DNA from: Effrenium voratum
Taxonomy: Eukaryota; Sar; Dinophyceae; Suessiales; Symbiodiniaceae
Length of the DNA stretch: 64,000 nucleotides
Direction: 5' to 3'
NCBI GenBank assembly: GCA_963377175.1
Contig: CAUJNA010003298.1
Span: 219,501-283,500 of the forward strand
Part shown: in pieces, positions 43,998-55,900 of the stretch
Position numbering within the stretch: position 1 is the first letter of the stretch
Layout of the letters: each line of letters opens with the position of its first letter
The notes under the pieces: generated by a model
Told to the model about the DNA's origin: nothing
Seen by the model: the letters and a program-made list of their open reading frames with translations, nothing else
Database searches by the model: none
Made by a program: the position numbers and the translations under genes

Positions 43998-46900
43998 GCG
44001 CGCAGGGGCGTTTCTTGGGCAACCGTTTAAGCCGCGCCGGCCGGAGACCATGAAATCTCCTGCCACCAAATACTCGTTTGCCCAAAGCGAATCGACTTTT
44101 GGTTTCCCAATTTTGGTCCATTTTTAGTCATGGAACCGCATGGTTCACCTTTTATTTAAGATAGGGCAGCACCCACAGGTGTCCTTTTTTGGTTAGTCTT
44201 GTCTAAGTTTGTCTTAAAAATGCCACGTGTGGAGACTCTTTGGATTTGCTCCAAGATCTTGTGTACAGAGGCTCTTATATGGGATTCGTTTGAAAAATAT
44301 GCCTTCCCTTTTCAAGTTCACTAAGTGTGGCCCAGTGTCTGCTTTTTTCTCCGGCTCCAAGGGTTCCCCCTCCCATTCACATATTGGGGATCCGCAAACA
44401 GGGCTGCTTGAGCCACGTTTGGGCTGGCAGTTAAGCAGGGCTGGTTGCAAATCAAACAAGACCCAAGAAGCGGCCTTTTTCAGGGGAACCGAAGCGAGGT
44501 CAACAAATCATTGGACAAGCAACTTGAAAGGGGCTGGGACACCTTCTCCTGTCATCGGATCTTTTTGTTGACCTTTCAACCTGCCGAAAAAACAAAAACA
44601 AAATCCAATTTGGGGGACACCTCATACAATTTATACGTGTGCAAACAACATGATCATGGATTTGCTTGGCTTACCCCACAACCGACTGCTAGTTATGTAG
44701 AGGTTGTGCCATTCCTGAAAATCGTTCTTGCCCGTAACCGGCCCCAGCGGCCAGGCCCCCCACCTAAAGCCAAGTGGCGAATCCGTGGACAGATTGTAAA
44801 TGCTGTTCATTTTTGGGGAAAATGTTGATTCGATTCTTTTCGGGGCGGCATACTAAACAGAGCCTCCGGGTTTTTAGGGGTTATCTATGTTAATTTTATG
44901 TTGGACACCTCGTGACCCCTCGCGTTGTCCCCTTCCAGTTAGACATTCGTCTTTGTTGCCACTGATAAACGGTTTTTGCCTATGGGAGCTTTGTGGGGAA
45001 AGCAACCAGTACCGAGTACGTGGGTGTTGACATCAGAGAGGCAAAGCAGGCTGCAAACAGTGACCACACCACAAAGGTCCATGGGCAGACCATTGGTAAT
45101 TGCTGTTCAATGCTTTGTGTTTTTCTTTGCAGGGACCGTGTGTTTGCGCTGAGAATTTTCGGAGGGTTGAAAGAGCGAGACACATGTTCTTGAGGTCCAG
45201 TCACGGCCCCTGAGTGGGGATGTGTTTGAATGGCTAAACAAAACAAAGCCAAACCTGCTACAAATGGCCCTCCTATTCTTGGAAACTGTGATTTCTAGCG
45301 AGGTCCAACTCTCGCCCATGGAAATATGCCGTAAGAAGAAAGTAAGGTTGGCCATACCTGGGGCCATTCAATGCTGTGAGCGGTGTGAAAGCTCAGCTCT
45401 TATCCTTTGAAAGCAGGCGATCCTTGGAGGCTCGGCATGGGCAGAAGCGCATTGCAGCATTGCCACGAGCTCGTCGCCTAGAAGCGGCGCCTGGAGAGGC
45501 AGACAGCGGCGCCATCCAAGAGCTGCTCACTACCTGCGGGCTTCAACCGAGCATTTTTTTAAATCGAAACGGGTGTCACCCGTTCCAGTTTTTTTTTTTT
45601 TTTTTGGGGGGGGGGGTTATTATTATTTACAACGGAAGTGGTTGTCCGTGAATACCTGGTGTTCTCACTTCCCTGCTTTAGAAACCAAGGCGAGTTCAGC
45701 GCGGCAGGCTTCCCGGTTCGGCCAATGTCCGTCCCTTTGCTTTGCAACCACGCAGTATGTTCGTGTGATCTCATTTGCCCTGCTGATGCTAAAATCAAGG
45801 CCAAAAGGAAAGCAGGTCTGCGCCCAATTGAGCGAGTGCACTTGCGAGTTCGTTGGCAGGGTATTCTGCCCTTAGAATTTTGTATACCAAGCTTGTTGTA
45901 AGGCACAAAGAAGGACTTCCATGTGTATATATATATATATATATATATTTGTATAATTTGTATAGATAGTTGATATTATAGATTAAACGAAATGTTTGCT
46001 GTTGGTTTTGCCCAATCTGCCCCCTACGGCCCTTCTTTATTCATGAAGCCTCAGTTGGAAACAAGGAGCCCAAATGAGCTGTTATCTCTCACCCGTCATA
46101 ACTCCTTATTTGGTTGTGAGTCAAAAATAGGTACCCAAAATGGAACCCTTGTAAGTGGAAACATGGACCCACACCTGTGGTCCAATTCCTGGTGGTTTTA
46201 TTTTGACCCATACCCATTTGGGCCTTCGGGCTTCCTCCCCTGCCAACGCGCACATTGGCCGAGATCTGCTTCGTGAGCGTGCTGCACCGCGGCGTCATCG
46301 CACGGGCGCTGGAGGAGCCGAAGATGGGAGGTTGTTTTTTTGTGTTTTTTCTCGCAAGCTCTAGGGACCTTCGGATTCCGTTCGCTGAGGGCTATGTTTT
46401 GTTGCCCCCTGTTGATTTTACAGGTAAGGGGATTTATCACTGCTGGGATATGTTTTTATTGGTTGTTTGTTAATCTTTGCTTTGTATCTGTTGAATTGAA
46501 AGGGGATCGATCACTACTGAGATGTTTTTGTCATTTTTCTAAGGGGCTTAAGCAAATGGAGGTTCAGATTCCATCTTTTTGAGAGGTACCACTGGTGCGA
46601 AAACTGAAAGTGTACTACGCCTTCAATTGGGACGCAAGGAGTGGCAAACAGGTCTCTCTTCTTGCTTGTCCAATCCACTTGAGAAGTGAGAGGCGTTTTG
46701 ATTGGATCTTTCACCTTCAACAACTATTTCCGATTTGGGAAGATGCAGATTAGTAAGAAACAGTCCCAGCTGTATGTAATTAGGTTCGGCTGTTTGCCCA
46801 TTTGATTCCCAGATTTGGCCCTTTTTCCGTCCTGGACCCCCCCGAGCCTGGATTATGCATGAATCTTTAGATGTATTTGGATAGACATGATAGTTCCTTA

Positions 46901-49900
46901 TAAACTATTCAACGATCAGGTGTTTGTTGTCTTTTGATGTCCAGTTGTCTTCTCATCAAACTAGTTGTCTGTTCGCTTCGATAATAGAGCTTTTCGGGGG
47001 GTGTTTCTTTGGTTTCTCTGCAAAACCAGACAACACATGTTTGGCTTCCCTTCAAGCGTGCCCCAAGAGACGGGTCTTGTCGTTTTCACTGCAGACCTTC
47101 CCACATGATTTGGGAAACCTCCCTGGTGTGTCCTTTTTGTTTTGAAAATCACAGACATCGCCCTTGACACGCTCCATGTTTTTGTAAGTCCGAAAGCCGT
47201 GGACTGGTGTACCCTTGTTTTCCTGTACGCCTCCTCTTTCTGGGTTAGAGCAATAAACCTGTGGCTTCTCCGATAAACCTGTGGTTTCAAGGTGTGCTAA
47301 ATTCAACACAGAAGCTGAACATGTTTTTGTTGGTGTGTCCTTGGGCCAAGAAACGGGTTGCTTCACTCACTTACATCGGACGACCGCCCTTGTCTCGTGA
47401 GCGCGGCCACGAGAAACTGTTTGCAGGGGGTAGCCGTCGAGCTTGTCCCATTCCCCGAGCCGAGGAGATGCCCAAGGAACGAGAGAAGGCCTGCCTCCCA
47501 GGGATTTCAGGGCTTCATGAGCGGCTCAATTGTCGACCTGAAATGATCTTTGGGTTCTCCGCTTTTTCTTTGAGTCATGGCCACAGAAGGTTGAGCTTTT
47601 ATGCTGAAGGTCCGTTTGCAACTGAGAAACGAGGGTTCTCCTTTTTGGTTTGTGTTCCTGGCCCCCAAAAGTGATCACCTTTTATTGTGGGGTCCTTTGG
47701 CAACTGAGAAAGCGCCGAAAGTCCATTGACCTTTGGTTCTACCAACAGGGCGACAACGGTTAGTACGGGCCTTACTATGGATTTTGTGAAGCAACCACCT
47801 ACTGAAATGGCCAATAGGGATGTTGGGCGGCTTTCTAAGTACGGAATTCCCACGTCCCTCTTTTGGATCTCCGAAGATGGTAGTTGCCTTGAAACTTGGA
47901 ACTCAACTGTACGGAACATCGAGCTTCTCAATTAGGGGACTGTTTTTTGGATGATCCCAATGGAAACCACTGGGAAATTCTCCAACTTTGAGAAGCATAG
48001 TCAGTAGTTTTGCCTTCAGGTCGAGGTTGCAACCTGCATATTCTGAAACTGAATTGGCCACAGAAACGCGGTTTCCAGATTTGGCTCTCAGAGCAATCCA
48101 TATGTTTTCCGCAAATTGGACCCCACTTAGCTTCAGTCCGCTGCCCTTCCGCTGCCAACTCCAGACCGCTTCAGGGGCGAGTTGTGTGTTGTTATATAAA
48201 TATATATATAGATGTTAATTTGATTTTTGAGGGTACCCTTTTTGGTTGGAGACACAATGTTTAGCGCCTGTTGCTTAATGGTGTCGCATGACGGCTTGTC
48301 GTTGGCACCTATCCAGATTGAAAGCCTTTTAGGCATTAGTTAGATCTAGTTTCGCACCATATCCGAGACCTTCGGGGTTTCTTTCTTGGGTGTTTGTCAA
48401 TAGTAGGTACCCAAAACGGCAACACATGAAACCCTGATAAATGGAATCAGCGACTAAAACCTGCGATTTTCTGGTGGTTTATTTTTGACCCAACCCTGTT
48501 CCTTTTGTTATGTGTGGAGTCTTCCAAAGATAGTCACTCTTTTCATCGTGTCAAAGGGAAACCAAACACATACCAAATGGAGGAGATGCTTTTTCCTTAC
48601 GGGAGACGAACTCACGTGAGCCACTGTCAAAGCATGCCGTTCACCGAAACTAACATAGAAACCCGTTTGGGAACCAGTTTGACACCCTTCCAAGGATATT
48701 GATTTGCCATAGGTCTTGGGGTCCGGGTTGATTCTCCGTTATCTTCACGCAGCATTCTTGTTGAACAACCGCCGTTCAGCAAAACCAAAAGTTGTTGTCT
48801 TCTTCCCTTCCCTTGAAAACCGAACAATCCTTCAAAGCACACACAGAGGTGGTGCCGCTGCTGGTGCGCGGCGTGTCTTCCCCGAACTCGGGGCAGGCAG
48901 GGGACGCGGGACGCGCACATGCCAGAGGGCTCGTCTTTTGAAGGGGCGCTGTTTTGGGCTTGTTGTCTTTTGTATTTGTTTTCATCGAAGCCAAAGGAAA
49001 CATATTTTTAAGGGAAGCCAAAGGAAAAACATGCATTTTGAGGGAGGGTACCCCCCCTCCCCCAATTTTGCGACAAGCCCATATGGCTGCGTGCTGTTTA
49101 GAGGGTCCTGTTGTTTTGTTTTGCGTTTGGTTCAAGGGAAACCAAAAGGACAGTTTTCTGGGGGAGCCATTTTTGCCATGGTTTGTTTTTTTTCGTGCAC
49201 AATTTCTGGTTTGGTTTTCGCAGGACACCAAAAGGAAGCCACTTTGACTGACGGCGACAAATACCTTTGCACACAGGAGGGGTGATTGGGGTGGAAATTG
49301 GTCTGCCACAGGTCTGTGCCACAAGTGCCATGTTAAGTGACCTTTTCTCTCTTTCGCCTTTCGCCCATTTGGGTTTGCTTCGTTTCTTCTAACAAGCAAA
49401 CATTTGATTTTTGCAGGGGTGCTGTCCCAACACTGATCCTCCGCGGACACAGGAGAATTAGCGCGCGAGTCCTCGTTTTGTTTGTTGGACATGTGGTGAT
49501 CTCCCCATGTCCCTCTCAACTTGACACAGACCAATCGACATGCTGACCAGTACACCAAGCCTCATGTGAGTTTTGCGCTAAGTTTCGCCGGGAAGAGATG
49601 GCCTAGTCTCACAATTAGATCACTCCTCTAGGGTTGGTGTCCTCTTTCCCGGCAGAACCATCTTGAGATTCATCCCCACCTGAATCTCTACGTTACCGTG
49701 TTCTCCCCATAGATTTGTTTGGCCCAGCCAGGTGCGCAGCTTCAAGCAAGAGAGAGTGGCTTTGGCTTCACTTCTTTCGGCGTTTCTCGTGGCCCTTCGA
49801 ATATGCCTATGGCGAGCTCACAAAGATCCGGGGGTAAGGTGAGTTCACCATGATGTAGTTGGGTCTTTTCCGGATTTATGATTTCAGGTTTTGCAGTTAT

Positions 49901-52900
49901 GGTAGCATTTGCAGATGCTTGGGGCCTTGGGGTTGGCTAGATTGAATGGTTTAGCCCTAGTTGCAAGTTTAACGAGGGCCAAGGAGTTGACTTTGGGTGG
50001 AGGTTGTACTTTGACCCGCATGCTCAATAAGGGGATGAGCAAAATTACCAAATAACTCATTTTTGTGTGACCATGTATTGCCTTCAGACTGGGTAGGTGC
50101 CCTAATTTTCACCGCCATGGCAGTGTGCAAGAAACAGGTTCGTAGTCATAGTGATCTGGATTCTCCGGGAGTTGGCTAAAGGGTTGGTACACCCGGTCAA
50201 CTTGCAAACCCCGGCAACTAGACTACCAACCGTTTTTGCCACAGACCATCTACGCATGCCCAGTGAACCTGGTAGAAAGGGAATCGTTCCTATGATCGCG
50301 TCTAGTAGTTCCAGAATCCACAAAGCTTTAGAAGGTGCCGGAGAAGATTTTGCGTTGTGTCCGGAGATGATTCGTGGCGATTCGCGAGAGTCTTCCGGTC
50401 TTTTGGGTGAAGATGGCTCGTCGCCCAAGCGTGTGACCATGCAAAAGCTCTTCGTTTGATCTTTGCAAGTAACAAGCAGATAGCGGATGGACATATGGCC
50501 TATTCGCTTGTTGGAAATCTCCAAATGTGTGCTAGCTGTGCTTGTTGAACCACTTGGACAAGAACTTTCTCCAACTACAAGGGACCCGAACTTCAGTTTT
50601 GGGGTCCAAGATCGGTGCTTGAGGCCCATCCAATTGTTTGACTAAGCTGTCGGCTTGTACGTAAATACAAACAAACAATGGTTTCAACTCTGGTTTCATT
50701 TCGTGGTGAACCAGTTGAGGTGAATGAAACCCTGTGGGTTCGTGGTGAACCAGTTGAGGTGAATGACACCCTGTGGGATGAAACACCTATCGGCTGTACA
50801 GTACGAAGTGGATTTCGCAACCATTGGTGGGTCCTTCAGGTACCGAGAGAAACTTCCCGTCTCAGGTCGCAAAGGTTCTGAGAGAGCGGTCCATCTTCGC
50901 CCACACCTCCCAGGAGACGGGCCGTTTCGGGGGCCGGTTCTCGGATCTTTTGTTGGGGTTCCGATGTTGGTTGCCTTGTGGGTTTGACTTGTGTAACCGA
51001 CCTCACCTTCTGTTCCTGAGAATCTTGTGCCTCTTTGTTATCGAGTTTTGCAAAATAAGCTAATTTATGTTTGGCAGCTCGTCAAAGATCAAGCCAGTGT
51101 AGAACATGTGGCACCTCAACTCCTCAAACAGGGATTCTGCACTTTGAAGAACCCTGTTTGGGGAGCCCTGTTTATCTGTCGGCACAGATTTAGATCCATG
51201 AAAACAAAGAGCTTCTCCCGTGGTTTAGCAGTTGCTTTGTGGTCCCTGTAGTGGGGCAACGCGCCAAAACGAATCCCAAACAAAACTCGCTGAACCACAC
51301 CCTAAAAGCGACCGCAAAGCAGCATCGAAACCAGCCGCGCGACGCACACCTAGAAAAAAAAATCAGCGCCATGCCGACCCAAGCCCACCCAAAAGCAACC
51401 TAAAACCCACCCAACACCGGGGCGAACCCATCGATTTCAATCGTTTCCGCTGCAGGAATTCCTGGCGGAGATCTTGAACTATGGGGTGGTGCGCGCCGGC
51501 CCCCTCAGAACTTGGAGGTGGTGGTGGGTGTGTCTGTGATGTTTTAAACTGAGTTTCCGAAATGGTGGTGGTCCTTTTGGTAAACCTCAACAATTGGATA
51601 CTCCCAAACAAAGTGGTTTCCCTTTACAACCTCCAAAAGAGATACTCCCAAAAGAAGTCACGCGGCCAATGTCGAGCGAAAGGGTAGGAAGGTGGCGGAG
51701 GATGGACTTTGAACCACCATGTGTGCGGCTTCCCCAGAATGCGGCGAGGAGACTTCCCTCGCACCTTTTTGTAGGTAGTGTCGGTCCATAGTCATTTTTT
51801 TTGGTCGTGTATCCTCAAATGTTTCTGGCTTAATGTTGAAACCCTTCACTTGACCGACCGGGATATTGGGGTCAGCCGATTTGCAGCCACAGCCTACCCA
51901 CACTTGAAGATCAATCAGTTGTGTTCATGGGAAATCTTGTCAAGCGCGCGAATGTGTCACAATCTCCACATGTCCTGACACGAAGGTTGTGTCTTCACAT
52001 GGTTGTCGGCTTTTCTTTTTCTTTTTTTGCTGAGCCAGCTGCAACGGTGACAAACGAAGCAGCCTTTGGTTGATAAACAGAGCGTGTCTCATTGACGGGA
52101 ATCCTTTGACGGGGGCACCTGTTCGTCTCCGGGGTGCGGATTAGAGTTTTCTCATGGAGGAGCAGCATGACCTCCGCCATCCAGAAAGGTTCTCAGAGCA
52201 AATCCAAGCCTAAGAACCTTTCCTCGGGGGTGGGATCTCTGCTCACACTTTCTCAGCGCGGTGAGTCCCCAGGTGTTCATGCCGGGCGATCGCATCATCC
52301 AGCAGGCATGGCAAAGTGTGCAATTCACCCAACACGAATCGGCCGTTTGACATGTACTTGTCTGCTTTTTGTTTGTTTCGGGAACATGTATGGAACCCAA
52401 AGCTGTAGGTGTCGTGATGCATGGGTCGGCTTTTTTTTGTGAGCGAGGGAGTCACCTTTTCCCACTGAGACACAAGCAGTACTGTTTGGAAGCGTTGGAA
52501 GGCAAGGCTTGGGCCGCCGGGGAATAAATTTGGACTGTCGGGCTAGCCAACCGACTGGGTGAGTAGGGGCTCCCCTGTTTTTCAAGGTCCCCCTAGGTTG
52601 GGGGCTGGCAGCTTGGACAGTTGCTTGCTGTCAACTTTCGATACAAATGACCAAGCAGAACAATGCGTCTCTGTTTTAGTTTTATATATATATATATGTA
52701 TGTAATATATGTATATATACATACATGTATTAGTATGTATATGTGTATATGTACACATATGTATATATATATATAAGATATCATTAGCTGCAAACAAGAT
52801 TCCGGACATCTCATTAGAAGTGCGCCCTTGGCTTCTTGCCACCTCTGTGGGGATCCGATGTCTCCAGGGCGCGGAGGGCAACTCCATGTTCATCCTCTCC

Positions 52901-55900
52901 GTGGGCATGGCCCAGGCGGTCGAAAAGCGCCGGCGTTGGCTGTTGGAAAGGTGGAGCTATACCCCAGCAAAGGCAATATGTTTATTTACTTATTTATTTA
53001 TTTATTTTTTATTTTATTTTTTTGGGGGGGGGTTACACGCAAGAACTGTTGGTGCTGTTGATGTTGTTTTGTTGTTGCTCTCTTTCTTCTTCTTTTTGTG
53101 GAAGGGGGGCGATGGGGTTACACCAAGCAACAAGCTAAAGCGTAGATCACCCGAGGCAGCTGTTACAATACGTCCCAAAGATGAAAAAGAGGATTCTCAA
53201 GTGAAGGACCTACATCATGGGTTTTCGCTCGTTTTACTGCCACTACTCAGTCTGGAAGGCAAGTCACGTGCCCAGACCACAGGTCAGCCTTTCTGGACCC
53301 GGCTGCTTTGCTTAGAGGTCCCTTCAAAGCGCCAACCCTCAAATACAGGGTTGTGGCAAAATAATATCCCCCTATTCCGGGGTTTACACTTTGGAAAGCC
53401 CGTTTTTGTTGTATCACAGTGGTCGTTTCCCACAGCCCGCTCAAACAAAAAAATCCAAGAATCACTTCAAGTACAAAGCCCTTATACCCCTTTGGTTGAA
53501 GCGCTTGCACAAGTGGCTGACAACTTTGGCAGCAGTGAGGCCGGGGATGGGCAGATAGATTGGGGACCAATATGGCCATGGGTCAAAATTCCGATCCACT
53601 TAGGTTCTAAAATGGGTGGTGCACCTACCCCCAAAATGGTACCATTGGTTTTGACCCACAGCCATATGGGTTTGAATTTTAGTTACGGACCCGAATTGGT
53701 GGCCGAATTCGGTGGGGATCCATGTCCGCCAACCACTTTAAACGGGGCTCCCTATTAAGTTTCATAGTCGTATGAGCTGCTTTTTGCAAGCTGAATCCTT
53801 GGATTCTCCTCCTTGGCGTCATTCTTTGCCTGCAAACGGCTTGCTTCTTTGATGCTCTCGCATAAGGTTCTACCTTGCGGAGGTGGATTGATTTGCAAGT
53901 AAACTTTGGGCTCATTCCGACTCAGTCCAGGCTGTTGGCTGTCTGCCGTTCCACCCTAGATGTGCAACAGTGGCCGTGTGCCTCGGCGTGTTGTCCAGGT
54001 GCGCTTTGGGGCACGGCAATCACTGAATGGGTCTGGGCATTGCAATCTCCAGGTTCGAGTCCTTGAAGCTCGCGAGCAGGTTGAAAGCAAGGGGAAAGGG
54101 GAGACTGCTGAAAAGTCCAGTGGGTTTGCTCTTGTGGCCGGGGAACAAGCCTTTTTCTAAGTATATTGGAGGTGACTTTTTGGTTGGAACTAACTTAACA
54201 GTCGTAGATGTAGCTAGCATTGTTCTTTAAAGCAGAATAGGTGGTACAGTGGTAGCATTCTTTCAAATCAGCTGCCACAAATGAATGATTTTCCCCTCAG
54301 TTGGGAAAGGGAGATATAGCGACCCAAGAACTAGAACTAAAAGCTGGATCTTCTGTTTTTTTGGTTGGGACCATTTGCGTGGCCTTTCAACTTGTTGGCA
54401 CCATTTGTACTCGCAAACCACCAGAGTTGAGAGTTGTCAGCCAACAGTTGGGCGTTTTTTCGGGGGCTCGGGCCCCGGAAGGAGTGGTCGCTTTCCCATT
54501 TTGCTGCACACCAAGCATTGGGAGCACCAAGCTTTCAATCCACCGGGCTCAGTCTAAGAATTCTTGGCGAAGGTGTCCTTGGGGTTCCCGTTTTGAGGCA
54601 CCATATGGCCGTGGCTCAGAAAGAACGGTACCCAAAATGGCCTGGGAAGTGGAAACATGGACCAAAACCTGCGGTTTGCCCCCCCCTGTTGAATTTTGAG
54701 CCACGGCCCTATGTCTACGCTTCCCAAAAAGGTCGAAGTCAGGCATTGCGAGACCTACTTCGGAGATTTCTTTGACAACAGGTGTCCAGGGCGAACCATC
54801 CAAAACCTCGAGTAAGAAACACTCGTCACCTGTACCTGCAATGGCATCTGGACCTGAACTGAGGAAGATGTCCACCTCCAACCCCTTGTCCAGCACACAC
54901 ACACACACAAAAGTGCTCGAAAAACCCCGGAGGGCTTGCTTGAGCAACTTGAAGCACAGGGCCGTGCCGATTGCGTGTTGTTGGTTCTTTTTCGGATCCG
55001 AAAACTGATTTGGGGCAGGTGGTGAAAGAGAACCTTGAGGAGCAGGAGAACATGCTGGTGAGGACCGTCTTGGGTGTGGCTTATTGAGCTGGGGTTACGC
55101 AGGGTTCGGTCTTTGTTTCTATTCGTGGGGCCAGACAATGGGTACCACTTTTTTGAGCCACAGCCGTATGATGCGATGGCCTTGCATGCATGAGATGTGG
55201 AGCTAGATTCACGTGAAGTGAGCCAAGCGAAGGCTGGAGCCGGCATGTTGCTTCATTCGGGCGTCCAAACCTTACGCCCAGACGGTCCCGCGCCAAGTGA
55301 TTGGAAATGCGGGGGCCGCTTTTGGTGAACATCTAGACGGCATGATTCACACGAGCTGAGGGCGTGGAAATAAACAACCAAGTGCCGTTATATACATATA
55401 TATATATATACACATTTTACCTGGGAGGGGCCTATTTTGCATCCAAAAATGGGTGCGTAGGAAGGCTAAAGTGCCTTGCATGGTCACATGGTTCAACCAG
55501 GGTGCCTCTCTTGTCGCTACGCCGAACCTGATGTGAGGATCCGGGAGGCATTTGTGGAGCCTAGCAAGTGAACACCCAAGCCCATTTGGGGCCATGTTCA
55601 AAGGTGGTTCTACCTGGTTGTACAGGGGTTATTGTATGTACATGTTTGTATATATATAATATTATATATATATATATATGTATATATGGTTCTATGTATA
55701 ATTATGCACCTTTGTTTGACTTGGTAGAACCAGAAGTCAATGGTTGTTGGCTCAAAGGGATCCCTTGAAGAAATCCTCAGAGAGCCAGGGGGTTGAACTC
55801 TGAGAGCGTTGTAGAATCGCTGTTAGTGAAGCAAAGCGACCTTGAACGCCTGTTGCGGGAAGCTTGTTCTTTGCGAAGTCTGGAAAGGTCATCGCCTTCT

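Noticed and set aside
48776..49558. 260-codon - strand frame
   Set aside because: The + strand exon C3 in this stretch fits its neighbours in phase on both sides; the - frame crosses repeat-derived sequence with no motif.
54236..54300. tRNA-like GGTGGTACAGTGGTAGCAT segment
   Set aside because: It resembles a D-arm, but no acceptor stem, anticodon stem or T-arm at the right distance could be folded.
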